Below, one piece after another: positions 47,675-59,179 of a stretch of DNA of 64,000 nt. The translations under genes were made by a program, and so were the position numbers. Location: positions 124,001-188,000 of the forward strand of contig WNYE01000023.1 of assembly GCA_021396245.1 (NCBI GenBank). The letters run 5' to 3'. Source of the stretch: Sporothrix humicola (taxonomy: Eukaryota > Ascomycota > Sordariomycetes > Ophiostomatales > Ophiostomataceae). Numbering within the stretch: the stretch's first letter is position 1; each line of letters opens with the position of its first letter. The notes beneath the pieces were generated by a model. The model had not been told where the DNA came from, searched no databases, and saw nothing but the letters and a program-made list of their open reading frames with translations.

Positions 47675-48085
47675 GGTAAGTGCTCGTAAGTGAGGCAAGC
47701 TGGCTTGCTCTCAAACGTATGAACGTAGACCGATATAGTTTTGCATTTTTGCATTTTTGCCTGGGTTTGTCTTGAATTTTACTGGATCATTATTTACAGT
47801 TTTTTTTTTTTTTATTACAATTTTTCTGGAATACAATTTTTCTGGAATACAATTTTTCTTTCTTCACACATCTTGGGCTTTACTCTGAATTTTTATAAGC
47901 GCATTGAATTGAAGGCCAATATAAAATTAATGTTGGCGGTGAACGTTATTATTGCTAAAACGTGAAATATATTTAATAAATGTAACATGAAGGACTGTAG
48001 GCTATTTTAGCTTGGGCCATGAAGTCTATATACAAAATATTTTTTTAAATTCATTGAATTTTCTTCGGATTTTCCCTCCTCTCCT
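47675..48085. other. AT-rich intergenic region between convergent genes
   Basis: About 410 nt of AT-rich 3' sequence. It begins with a GTAAGT word just after the upstream stop (47677) and contains a 16-bp tandem repeat at 47816. No gene seen. Confidence 0.65.
47816..47859. repeat. 16-bp tandem repeat, about 2.75 copies
   Basis: Unit TACAATTTTTCTGGAA is repeated twice exactly plus a partial copy, in the AT-rich 3' region between convergent genes. Confidence 0.8.
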
Positions 48086-49318
48086 TCAGGCCGTGTCAAG
48101 GACAACAACCTCAGCATCAGCCGCGCCAATGCTCTCAACCGTCAGCTTGTCGCCTGCGTTGACGAGCTCGACAAAGGCACCGTCACCCTCATCCAGGATG
48201 GCGTCTTCACGGCCATCCAGGCGGACGCGGGCACCGGGGCCGCCGTTCGTCTGGTGCTTGGTCGTCATCGGCAAGTGCACAAAAACCTTGCGCTTGTTGG
48301 CCTGCGTCACAACGCCGGGCTGGCCCAGACCGACGGTCCAGGTGGCCAGCTTCTGAGGTGCCAGCAGTGTCGCGCCCATGCCGAAATCGGCGTGGATGGG
48401 GATGGTGCCGGGCACCTTGGGAACGGCAGCCTCCTCCTCGGCAGCGGTAGCGTCGGGGCCGGCATCGAGCGGGCTCAGAATGGGAACAAACTCGCCCTTC
48501 TCAGCGGCAGCGCGTTTACTCTCGTCGTTGAAGTTGGAGGTGTGGTAGGTTGGGGGCAGACCGCGCTTCCATGGGACGGCCCAGATCTGCAGGAAATGAA
48601 CAGGATCTGTCTTGTGCTCGTTGAATTCGCTGTGTGCGATACCCGAACCGCCCGTGGTGAATTGAACATCGCCGCGCTTCACACGGTAAAACTGGTCGGC
48701 GTTAACTCCGTCCTCCTGGCCCTTGCGGACCATGGAGTCACGGTGCGTCAGCTCTCCGGAAATGCCGTAGCTGAAGATCTCAAAGTCGCGATGCGGGTGC
48801 GTGGGGAAGCCCGACTGCGGCTGAACACGGTCCTCGTTGAGTACGCGCAGAGAACCGAAGCTGTTGAACTTGGGGTTGTACCAATCGGCAAAAGAGAACG
48901 AGTGGTATGTGTTAAGCCAGCCGTGGTTGGAGTGGCCGCGTGTAGACGACCGATGCGGCTTGATGGAGGCATTGGGAAGGCGATGGGCGGCAGCCGCCGC
49001 CTTGGCGACGGTAGAGGCAGCAGATTTGGCCGACATGTCTGTCATTGTAGAAGAGGAAGAAGGGAGAAGAGGAGAAGGGGGGATAGACGAAATGGCGGGG
49101 ATGTTGGCGTTTGCAGGGATCGTTGTATAAAAAGCTGGAGCTGTGTTACTCTGCCTTTTCGATATGATAGAGCTGCGAGCTGCTTGCTGTGAGGAAGTTG
49201 CTGCTGCTGCGGTGATTTGTTGTGAGTTGTTTAAAATCTTTTTCTCCAATTGCTTGGTTGATTGTGATTTTGATGATGAGATCTGAGAAAAAGCAAATCT
49301 CAGAAACCTGGGAGGCAA
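48086..49318 (-). CDS. Pirin-family cupin protein
   Basis: One intronless frame of 410 codons. The core starts near HRSSTRGHSNHGWLNTYHSF and carries the pirin metal-site signature PTHPHRDFEIFSYGISGELTHRDS, then GGSGIAHSEFN and LQIWAVPW, which place it in the YhhW/pirin bicupin group with His/His/His/Glu metal ligands. The C-terminal cupin half ends VESIGAADAEVVVLDTA. Members bind Fe(II) or other metals; some bacterial members oxidise quercetin and mammalian pirin is a transcriptional co-regulator. The physiological role here is unknown. The first 91 residues (Ser/Gln/Ala-rich) resemble a translated leader. The ATG at 49045 (MTDMSAKSAAST) has A at -3 and would give a 319-residue protein nearer the family size, so the true start may be there. 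Confidence 0.9.
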   Translation of the reverse strand: MPPRFLRFAFSQISSSKSQSTKQLEKKILNNSQQITAAAATSSQQAARSSIISKRQSNTAPAFYTTIPANANIPAISSIPPSPLLPSSSSTMTDMSAKSAASTVAKAAAAAHRLPNASIKPHRSSTRGHSNHGWLNTYHSFSFADWYNPKFNSFGSLRVLNEDRVQPQSGFPTHPHRDFEIFSYGISGELTHRDSMVRKGQEDGVNADQFYRVKRGDVQFTTGGSGIAHSEFNEHKTDPVHFLQIWAVPWKRGLPPTYHTSNFNDESKRAAAEKGEFVPILSPLDAGPDATAAEEEAAVPKVPGTIPIHADFGMGATLLAPQKLATWTVGLGQPGVVTQANKRKVFVHLPMTTKHQTNGGPGARVRLDGREDAILDEGDGAFVELVNAGDKLTVESIGAADAEVVVLDTA

Positions 49319-50336
49319 ATGGTCCTTTTATAGATCTGTCCATCCGGTCGAGACCCGTCGAGAAGCTGCTCGGCATTCGCTTGGTCGACGATGCCAAATA
49401 GCTGAGAGCACCTAGTGGTCATCACCACCAATCACTGTGGGCTGGCCGAATTGAGCTTCTGTAAGTCTCTGTAAGCATAACGAAATACGGCCTGTAGCTA
49501 GGCAAAGGTGTGTGGGCGAGCCCACTAAGCTTCACCACGCCGAAACACCTTCTTGTCCCATTTGTAGAGCTGACAAGCCGGACAGACTTTCCATATACGA
49601 GCAATGCTGCTGGTAGTGTGCTATATGGAGTAGATCTCCACGGAATGGGCCTCGAAGCGGCTGTTGTGGTTGGCTAGCACTTGCAGCTATTACTTGATGC
49701 TGACAATCGCATTTGTTGGGCGACTTTTTCAGCTGACCAACATCTGTCAGCGCGATCTGATTGGCTAGTTCGGTGTTAGTTTCCTCGACTTTTTATGGTA
49801 CTTTTGATCGTACACAGTTTTGGTGGGGCGATATGTACCTTGAATGCAACCTGCGAAGCCACTCTTCTTTTGCTGGCGACACAAATCGTCGGGTCCGATA
49901 CTTGCATGGCGCATCGTGAGGCTGGTGAACAGAGAGGTTTGTATGGATTGTGATTTGAAGCGACAGATATCCTCAAGGCTGCCTGCAAGGAAGGCCATTG
50001 TATGCAATTAAGTATGCAAAAAAAAGAGACAAAATAAGCCACCAAAAAAGGTACGCCAGAAATGTGCCAAATAGTAGCCAAAATAAATAATGAAAACACA
50101 AAAACTATGCGCCGCCATCCAAGAAACGGGACCGGTAAATAACAAAAAAAAGAGATGCAAAACGCCAGCTCAACAATGTACATATGCATTAACTAGTGCT
50201 CAAGTCTCAAAGAGCGTCTAGAGCATGGTGGTCGCCTCGCTTTCTGGGGTCGCGCCTCACCATCACTGATGATGACTAGAGTGTGGACGAAAGCTAAGTA
50301 GGAGGTTTCGAGGGGATGTTGAGTATCCGATGCCAA
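49319..50336. other. Intergenic region between pirin and the PQ-loop gene
   Basis: About 1 kb holding the promoter of the pirin gene (- strand) and the 3' end of the PQ-loop gene. No gene or RNA recognised. Confidence 0.6.
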
Positions 50337-51625
50337 TCAGACTGTTCCATAGGAAGAAGTCTGGCCGTTGGCGGTAGACGCACCAGCACTGGGCTTGACG
50401 ATGCGCTTAGGCGCATACAGACGGAACTGGAAGAAAATGATCAAGTCCTCGACGATTGTGCCGAGAGAACCCAGAAGCCAGGGAAGCGCGTTGAGGAGAT
50501 ACTTGCTGTCCTGGGAGTATGCAACAAGGCTGGCGCCGTAGGTGAAGTTGCCAGTCAACGACAGCAAGAAGAACAGGAGAGCGAGGCCTACACGCGTAAA
50601 ATGTTAGTGATGCCTAAATAAGCTGTCAACATCCACTGCTTAGATACAACGTACCTTCACACGACTTCTCGCGGTAATTTTTCATGATCTGCGGGACACG
50701 GGCGCACAGATAGAAAACGGCGCTGCAGTAGCCAAGGCCGAGACCGATCTTAGCATACACGTCGTCCTCGTTGGACGGAGAGGGGTCAACAACATCACCG
50801 CCGCCGCCGACAGGATCTGTGCCCTCCCAGGCGCCCATACGATATGAAGCAAAGTAGCCCAGTGCACCAACGATCCACACTGCCACTAGGCTCAACGTGT
50901 TATGCAACCACGGGTTGCTGTCGGGGGTTTCGTCTTCACCAGTGATCATACGGCGCAGAGGGTCAAGGTTGGACTCGGAGCGGCGGGTAGAATGGCGGCG
51001 GTGCGATCCCGGAAGGCCGATGCTGGAGCTCCGGCGGCGGTTCAGTAGCGGGCTGTCGTCCTCATCCTCATCGCCCTCATCGGGGAACACCTCCTCGCTA
51101 ACGTCGTCGTTGCTGCCGTGTCCCGCAACAGCTGTGGACGAGCTTCGCCGACGGGTACGGCCCTGGCGAATGAGCCGATCACGGCGGGCGGTCTTTGCGT
51201 TGTAGTAGAGGCACTGGGTAATCAGGATGGCGTCGGCGATACAAAAGTAGCTGGCGAGGGCAACGGCTGTCGGAGCAAGGCCGGTCCAAAGAGCTCCCGA
51301 TAGGTTCGTAACATCACCGAGAAGCCAGACAAAGAGGAAAGCCATCGACAGACCCTCGGCGCTCTGGCTCTTGTAGTTCTGGATCAGTTGGGGCAGCTGT
51401 AGTTCGGTGTGTTAGAAGATAGCATGTCACGCGACATTTCCACGCATCCAAATCACGTACCAATAAACAGATCCATGCTGTCAAGCTGACGCTTCCAAAT
51501 ATGCCAGAAAGGGCTTCCTGGATGGTCGGTTCTGGCTGAGCTCCCCTTGTCTGGAGAGCTGTTGCGGCGAATGCTGCAGAGCGAGCAGCAAGTGTCGCCG
51601 CTGCTGATACGCGAAATGCCACCAT
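50337..51625 (-). CDS. Vacuolar basic-amino-acid PQ-loop transporter (Ypq/Rtc2 type)
   Basis: Exons 51625-51461, 51396-50655 and 50587-50337 (introns 64 and 67 nt, both with GTACGT donors) give 385 residues in phase. The first PQ loop, LLLPQLIQNYKSQSAEGLS, straddles intron 1 (Pro57-Gln58). The second, RVPQIMKNYREKSCEGL (Pro290-Gln291), straddles intron 2. Around seven hydrophobic segments flank a long hydrophilic loop (about 130-215) rich in Arg, Ser and acidic residues. In yeast, Ypq1-3 sit in the vacuolar membrane and move cationic amino acids (Arg, Lys, His); the same role is likely here. An N-terminal extension (MVAFRVSAAATLAARSAAF) precedes the usual start PTIQEALSGIFGSVSL. Both introns fall next to PQ motifs, which helps confirm the model. 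Divergent from the nuclease gene. Confidence 0.93.
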
Positions 51626-53113
51626 CGCGGCGGCTAGTGAGTAAATATGAGGTTATAGGTCCGCGTCGACGACGATGATCTTCAAGAGAGAGAAATAAGA
51701 AGGCGAAGAAAGGAACGTAAAGAGGGGAAAGATGTGGCAGATACGTTTGGGGGGCTCCTTGAGCTCGGCGACGAAAACGGAAAGGGCGAGCGAGTGGTTG
51801 CACGTCGTATCGTGCGTCTCAAAGCAGGTGCAGGCCGGCCGCTCTTGCTCTTGAGATGACAGGGTACTGGCGTAACACATAAAAACACGAAAAGGGAGGC
51901 GTTGCGGCGGCCTTTCGTGGTATGGCCGATGTCCGGTGTGTTGAGAAAAAGAGCGTCGATTTTTACAAAACGAATTTTCGTGAAACGAAGTTGGCGTGAG
52001 GTAAAGCTTTGAGTCAAAGGGAGAAGAGGAGACAAAAGGACTTGTGGCGATGCAGCTTATCGCACACCAAAATGGCACACAGCCAAGGCAGTCATAGATA
52101 AGAGATAAGCAGAGAGAGGCAGGTGCGGATGACCGCTCCAAACGCAGGAAAAATCCAAGGCGGAAAGACCGAAGCAAGGCGCGCCCCCTCAGCGAGTATG
52201 GTGTTTCCTAATATGGACTAGCATATTTCTGTCAAACCAGGCAAATTTTGGGGAATTCTAAGCACAGTGCCCTCTGTATGCGCACTATGCGACGTCACGG
52301 GAAGAACCGACTGCGACATCTTTCGTATCTATAGGTTCTGCTGCAGTTTTGCCGGCGACGGACACGGGATAATGATTTATTGCTCACGAGACGTTCATTT
52401 AAAAGCTAGAGGGTCGTGAGACTGTCTTGGACTGCGACTTGAGCCAGCCACATCCTATCTTGAGCAGCCCATTTGGATCAAATCGGCGGTTATTTTTCAG
52501 CAGCCATGAAGCAAAGATACATGAAACAGGTCGCTTTTTGCAGGCGAATGCACAGTGCATCTTGTACCCTTCCCGCACGTGTGTTAGCGCCGACTCCCAT
52601 TCGCTCCCAGTGCAGCCTACAGGTGCTGGAGGCTGGCTGCAAGGCACAGCACAACAGCAGGTGTTTCTCTAGCAACTCTTTGGGAAAGACCTATTGGCAG
52701 CCAACCATACAACAGCGGGCCGCAGCTTCTGTAACGAGAGCTAGTATCAGCCCTACCTTGAGCTCAAGCTTTGAAGGAAGCAACGACCTTGCGAACACAT
52801 GATAAATAAAAAGGCAGGAGCATCCTAAATCCAATCTAAAAGGAAAGCGCTTGCCGTGTTATGTGTGGAAGACCAACTCTGCACCCTCTTTTTGGTTTTC
52901 TGCAAGTCCTCGATACGTCGTCGTATTACATCCCTGCCTATCATCCTATTGCCGTTTCTCTTTTCTTCTTCCTACCTTCAACCTCAAACGCCTCGACCTC
53001 AGATCGAAGAAACGAATCTCGTCCCATTTCTCACACCAAGCGATCAGACGAAAGAATAAAGCCTGCATAAGCTCAACCCACACTCTATCACACAAATCTT
53101 CGCTTCTCGCATC
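51626..53113. other. Divergent intergenic region
   Basis: About 1.5 kb between the PQ-loop gene (- strand) and the S1/P1 nuclease gene (+ strand), expected to hold both promoters. The right end (about 52900-53110) is CT/CA-rich like other + strand leaders. No gene supported. Confidence 0.6.
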
Positions 53114-54288
53114 ATGAAGTTCTCTCTGCCTCTGCTGGCTGGCGCCACAGTGCTGCCCAGCGTGGCTGCTTGGGGAGGTAAGATTAGTAGTTCGGAGATG
53201 ATATGCATCTTGTGACGGTTATTTTACATGATCTCTTGAAACCCCCGTTTACTCCACTGTTTCCCTTCCCATCCTCCTCCCGCGCCCGTCCTAACCAATC
53301 CTCCTAGGCTTCGGGCACATCACGATTGCCTACGTGGCCAGCAGCTTCGTCAAACAAGAGACGGCAACGTACTTCCAGACGCTTTTGCGCAACGAATCGT
53401 CAGACTACCTGGCCAACGTGGCGACGTGGGCTGACAGCATCCGGTACACCAAATGGGGCCATTTCACGGGGCCGTTCCACTTTATCGACGCCAAGGACAA
53501 CCCGCCGGCGAGCTGTGATGTGGTCATGGAGCGCGACTGCAAGAGCGAGGGCTGCGTCATCACAGCGCTCCAGAACTACACATCGCGACTGATCGATGCG
53601 GAGGGCAAGCTGCCGCCTTGGGAGCACGAGCAGGCGGCCAAGTTTGTCATACACTTTGTTAGTGACCTGCATCAACCGTTGCACACGGAGGACGTGGCTA
53701 AGGGCGGCAACGGCATTCATGTCAAGTTCGACAACAAGTTCTTGAACCTGCACCACGTGTGGGACACGAGCATTCTCGAGAAGCTGGTGGGCGGCGTTAG
53801 GGGCTCGCCGTACGGTGCGGCACAGAAGCTGGCGGACCAGCTTGTGTCGGACATTCGCGGCGGCAAGTATGCGGCAGAGAGCAAAGGATGGCTGGACGGC
53901 GTTAGCCTCGGCGACGTGGAGGGCACAGCACTCACCTGGGCGCGCGAGAGCAATGCATATGTGTGCACGCACGGTAAGTTTGGAATCGAATTGGGGTGGA
54001 TGGCACGATGAGGCCCGATGGGGCCCGGGAGGGCCCGGGGCGGCCGTGTGTTCTTCACAATGGTGATGTGATGGCTTTCCCTGATGTCGAAAGTTAGCTA
54101 ACCGTCGTTTGTTTACAGTCCTTCCCCAGGGTCCTAAGGCGATCGTGGGCCAGGAGCTTGGCTCCAGCTACTACGAGGACGCGGCACCGGTGGTTGAGAT
54201 CCAGGTGGCGCGGGCCGGCTACCGACTCGCAGCTTGGCTTGACCTGCTTGCTGCCAAGGTTGGCTCGAGCAAGATCGGCGAGTTGTAA
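53114..54288 (+). CDS. Secreted S1/P1-type zinc nuclease
   Basis: Exons 53114-53177, 53308-53973 and 54119-54288 (introns 130 and 145 nt) give 299 residues. The signal peptide MKFSLPLLAGATVLPSVAA is cleaved to expose Trp20, the N-terminal Trp that ligates zinc in P1 nuclease. All nine expected zinc ligands are present: Trp20, His25, Asp64, His79, His137, Asp141, His147, His170 and Asp174 (precursor numbering), with spacings matching P1 (mature W1, H6, D45, H60, then H-x3-D-x5-H and H-x3-D). Four Cys in the 91-104 and C-terminal segments could form disulfides. Role: extracellular cleavage of single-stranded DNA and RNA and 3'-mononucleotides, usually for phosphate and nucleoside scavenging. 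Confidence 0.96.
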
Positions 54289-57200
54289 AGGGAAATATGT
54301 TTATGTTTCCTGTAGGAGTCAAAGTGGGCTTGGAGACTTGTGATTATTGGCGTGAACGCCATTATTTATGTTGCGTGGATAACGAGGGCCATCCTGTTCA
54401 AGCAATTAGTGATGGAGAATACGGAGTATGTGTTTATGGGTTGACGACTGCGTCTTTGCTTTGTGCTGGCTTCCTGTTTGTCTTGTTATCTCTCTCTCTA
54501 GTGTGGAAACGGGATGCCACCATAGACTCAACGATATCTTTTGTTTGCTTTTATGAATGGGGCCACTGAATATTGATACGTCTTGCGGCGCCGTTTCCTT
54601 CCCTATCTCGTAGAACCTGGTCAGTATGATGATATGAAACTGCAGCATGCGGATCACCAAGGTGATCGACGAAAGGGTCTTAAGGGCCACTTAGATCAGA
54701 TGAAAGTGGAACATAACGTGTTCGCCAAGGGGACTCTGCACTTTGACAAGGCGGATGAGCAGGAAAGACGCAAATGGTGCCTATCGACATGATTTCTGCA
54801 AGGAACTGGAACCGGATGAAGTGGTGAGTTGTGTTGTGTGTTTGTTAAGGTTACACTTGATTCTCTGATAGGATGGCGATATGTCGTATTTTATTATAAT
54901 TCACGATAGGCCTGCATCTGACAATTCGAGAAGAAGCGGGAGAACGGCACTCTCAAATCCACGTATTCATGGAGTGACTCTTGACATCTATTGCACTCGG
55001 TGTTTACACTTGAGACAGGCTGTTAGAGGTGGCCTTGGTAAAATCTTGTCTTGAACAAGCCTCAAGCCTCAAGCCCCAAGACTCAAGACCCAATAATGTG
55101 TCCATGTGCAAGTACGGTTAAAACCGCACCGACCGTGTGGGCGGCCAAACATTAGTTGCTTCATGAGAAAGGGCCTTGGCACAATGGTGCGCCAAGATGC
55201 AAAGAAGAAACGTCGAGAAAACACGAGGGAACAAATAAAGGAAATGAAGACATGGAAAATTACTTCAAAAAATGATCGCATGCAAAATGTCTGTGAGACC
55301 CCTCAAAAGAGGAGAAAGGGGAAGGCTTGTGTTGTGGCGGTTTGTGTCAGGTTTGACAGTATCGTAACAACGTCGAGTGGAGGCAGTGGATAGAGGTTGG
55401 TCTGGCGGTGGATGGCGGTGGATGGCCGTGGGATAGGGACTGGAGACATCGCCGAGGGAAATTGGCCAGGGTAGGAATTGAAAACAAAAGAAAAAGGGGG
55501 AGCTGGAGCAGACAGAAACAGGCAGCAAGAAGAAGGAAGAGAAAGAGAAGGAACAATATGAGAAATGAGAGAAATGTGAGATAAATGATCTGAAGCAGGG
55601 AGATGGAAAGAACAGACGGTGAGAGGAGGGAAGTGCTGTGAGAAATCAAAAGGAACATGGGGAATCGATGAGACAGTAAGAAACACTCGAGATCGGACAA
55701 AATTGAAAAAAAGGCCACAAAACCACAAAAGAAGAAAAGAGACAAAGGAAGTCGGCAGGCAGAGTCGACAGAACAGACTGGAAACACTGTTTCAGGGCAA
55801 GGGCCAGGGGGGCCAGGAGAATGTCGTTTTATGTCAATGTTTTGTGTGAAGCAACAGAAGAGACGAGACCCAGTGACAAGTTAGTATGTATTACTGCATA
55901 GTAATGGGTATGGGAGAGACAGTGCTGTGAAGAAGTATGGATTATTGCTACCCAGGTAAGTACGATTACATAAACCAAAGAAAATGACTACGTTTCAAGT
56001 CGGTGTACTTGTTCTTGGCCGCCCGAACTGGCACGCCGATGGCAGGGAAGGTGAGTGAATACAGGGTGTAATACTACACAGTAAGAGATCTGTACGCCAT
56101 AGAAAAAGAAAGGAAAGCCAAAAGAGGAAATTCTGATGACAGGCAGAAATGGCTGAAATCTCGGTTCACCGCATAAACGCCACGCCTTCAGTCTCATGGG
56201 ATCGCCGCACTGAGCTGGAGCATGAGGCTCAGCGTCAATCATGGATGCACAACGTTTATCTGTCTCTGTGCTTCTCTTTCCTTGTCACTTTATCGGCTCT
56301 GGCGGTTGAGAACGCATAATGTTTGGGCACATCATCCTCTCATTATTTCCCTTTTTTTCTCCGAGCTTCTGGCGACGGCATCTCAGACGCGGGATATACT
56401 GTGTATTCCCTGGCAAGCCAGACAAAAACGACTTTGGGCAAAAAAAGAAATCAGAGATACGTACACACTGGTTGAGGATCGCCGGCTGGATGAGCAGAAC
56501 AGAGCATCGCCAGCACATCGGCGCATCAATAAACGAGCATAGCCATCTGATCGCTGTGAACGCCGTGGTTGGCATACGATATGGCATATTAGACGGCGAT
56601 GCAAATCGGGCGAGGCATCTTCATGACCGAAAAGCCTTGAAGCTGTCTCTCTTCTTTTCTTTTTTTCCCCTATCTTTTTTCGTTCTTCTTTTTTGCTTTT
56701 TTCAACCTTTCTGTTCATTTTCTTTTCCACATTGCTTCATCTTGTCTCCATGTCCTCCTATCGATATCCCCTCGTACTCCCACCCTCAGCGCTTACTTGT
56801 GTTCACAAACTCTGGTCGAACATGTCTCATCGACGCTCAGGGTTCGAAACTCAACGCGCCTGAGGCCCTGGTTCCAGGCCCCTGGTCATGCCCCAGCGCG
56901 GCCCAGCTGGAGACAGAGCTAGCAGTGTGTCAACATACCCCTAAATCCCTTCAACATGCGCTAGAGGTGGCCCGAAGATGCTTTAAGACACCTTAAAATC
57001 CCTCCAAAAAGCCACTAACTGCGCGGCTCAGCACTCTAAAAGCCCACTTAACTCGCACCCACAGCTCTGGCAGGTGTGTAGTGCACATTGTGAGCACCTG
57101 GTCGCTCCTTTCCCCTGATCTGCGCCAGAATTACACCTGGCTGGCCAATCGCAGGCGCCAATTTTTAAAGTAGTGGGGCAGACCCAGCGCCTGCCTCGTG

Positions 57201-59179
57201 AAGGTCTCGCTACGAATCGCTAGTGCCCGGGCATCCCCCTGCACCTTCCCCGTCAACCTCTAACAGTTCGAGCCGCATCGACGTCAAGCGAAAACAATGC
57301 GCCCCAGCTCCTCCCCTTTTTCGACCTTTCCGGGCCTGACTCTCACCACAATACGACGTTCTTCCAGTCCTCGCAGTCCTCACAGTCCCTCATACTATCG
57401 CCCATTATCCACACCAGCGCTCCAGCAGCCCGGAACACGGTTCACGATGAACAGGGACGTTCGGGCGATGTGCCCAGCAACGACAGTGCTGACCAGGTCG
57501 ACAGTCCGCCATTGTTTGCAGCCCTGAGCCGTCCGTCCCTCCATTGCTTTGGTTCTCTCGCTTGTCTTGCGCCTCATGATCGCCATAGCAGGTGAATCTT
57601 TGTGCTCTGTTCGCCAGGCCAGCCTGCCATCGCCATCAGCACATCCTCGCTTGCAAACCGGTCTGCTGGCTCATTTGCACGCTTTTTGCACTCTCTGTCG
57701 TCCCAAGATCGGAGCAGTGCCCCCTTTCGAGCCGGAATGCCCCTCGAGGCCCCTGTGCAACTCTTCGCTGTCGTCGTTGATGCACGGCCTCTCGTCGTTC
57801 CGTCTGTCGTTCATTGCTGGTTTTCGTCCTGTCTCTCTCATCGTTTGTCACCGTCGTCGTCGTCGGATTGAGTGCAGGCGTCGTCATTGACACACAAAAG
57901 ACCCTTCAGGATTCCACAGGAACACTTGCATGGCGAAAATCATTCCCGCAGCCCCCCGAGTTACTGTCTGCGTCTATGTGTCTCTGTGTCCCTCCCTCAC
58001 CCTTCCCACGATTACAACCTTCCTCACTTGCCGTCCCAACCGTCGAGTGAGCCTCCTGCCCCTGGCCTGGCCTCCTTCTTACACTGGATTACACACAAAA
58101 AGGAAGAAAAAACACCGAAATCAGAAACCTCGAAACTACCCTACTGCCCTTCATGTCTCCTCCTGTGCCCTTTCCTTCCTTTCCTTCACTAGTGTGGTTT
58201 GTAGTTGTGGCTTTGAGGTTTTGACCATTCTCCTGGGACGCCCCTGCTTCATCCTATTGGAAGGTCAGCACCGTCTTTTCTCTTGTCTCTTTTTGTTATG
58301 TCTCTTCTCTCATTACCACGGACGCAGCCGACCCTCACCCCCAATCCTAGCCTCAAATCCTGACCCAGATCCTGGAACCCACTTACACGACTCTCACCAA
58401 TTCCCCGGCATCTTCTTCCTGCACCCTGGCCCTCCAAAGTATCAATGCCCTTGCTCTCGTTGTTAACAAGTTCACTTACACCCATAGCGTCTCCGCTTTG
58501 GCGCCAAGCTCCGGCCCACGCACAGCCAAGCCTGCACCAGCCTGCACCAGGTCTGCAACCCCTTCCCCCTCGACAAGCCTGTCAAACCTTGTTGTACCTG
58601 GCATCGTCTCGTCGTCGTCACTGGGATATAAAGAGAAAGGCTTGGCTCTCCTGACTTTTTCTTCCCTTTTCTCCTCTCCCTTCCCTTTTTCATCCGAGAT
58701 TCAACTTGCATTGCACTTTTCCATTCTTTTTACTTTCTTTGTTCGCTTTCGTCTTTCTTTTCAACTTCTTTCGCTTCTTGCTTTATTCTGAACTGCTGGA
58801 CTGTGTTCCATTCGATCATTCATTTTACTCAACCAAACTTGAAAGAACAAGAGTTGCATCTTGCATCTCATCTTTTTTCTTGTTTACTTTTTATCATCTC
58901 TTCTTTACTTGCTAGTCAAGCAGTCAACCGACATTCATTTTTTTCCACCTTACTTTTCAACTTTCTTCTTTCTTCGGTCCGGTACCACCTATTTCCCCTC
59001 TTCTTTCCCTCGCCTCTTTTTCTCTCATCCATCCTATCCTTGATCTTCATCTGTCCGATCTGTCGATCACCAACCACCACATCGACCACCATCGACATCT
59101 CACAAAACATAAACATACACAACCAAGAAAACAAACAAGAAAAATCTTCAGTCCCTACCTTTAGTACAACACCGTCAAG
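54289..59179. other. Gene-free stretch before the Egh16-like gene
   Basis: About 4.9 kb without a supported gene. It contains one TACGGAGTA copy (54420), TACACAGTA/TACTGTGTA copies at 56075 and 56397, an A/G-rich block at 55260-55780 and a long C/T-rich region from about 57240 to 59160 that probably serves the downstream gene as promoter and leader. Open frames of 100-225 codons follow the base bias and show no domain or splice pattern. Confidence 0.5.
58660..59179 (+). promoter_or_regulatory. Polypyrimidine leader of the Egh16-like gene
   Basis: About 380 nt of T/C-rich sequence give way to a C/A-rich stretch (59065-59160) directly before the ATG. This pyrimidine-then-CA order is typical of highly expressed filamentous-fungal genes. 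No precise start site can be called. Confidence 0.5.

Noticed and set aside
48254..49192. + strand open frame of 312 codons
   Set aside because: Antisense shadow of the pirin gene; Arg/Gly/Val-rich translation without recognisable motifs.
56820..56880. tRNA-like B-box word GGTTCGAAAC (also similar words near 40289 and 41518)
   Set aside because: Flanking bases do not form a T-arm or acceptor stem and there is no convincing A box at the right distance.
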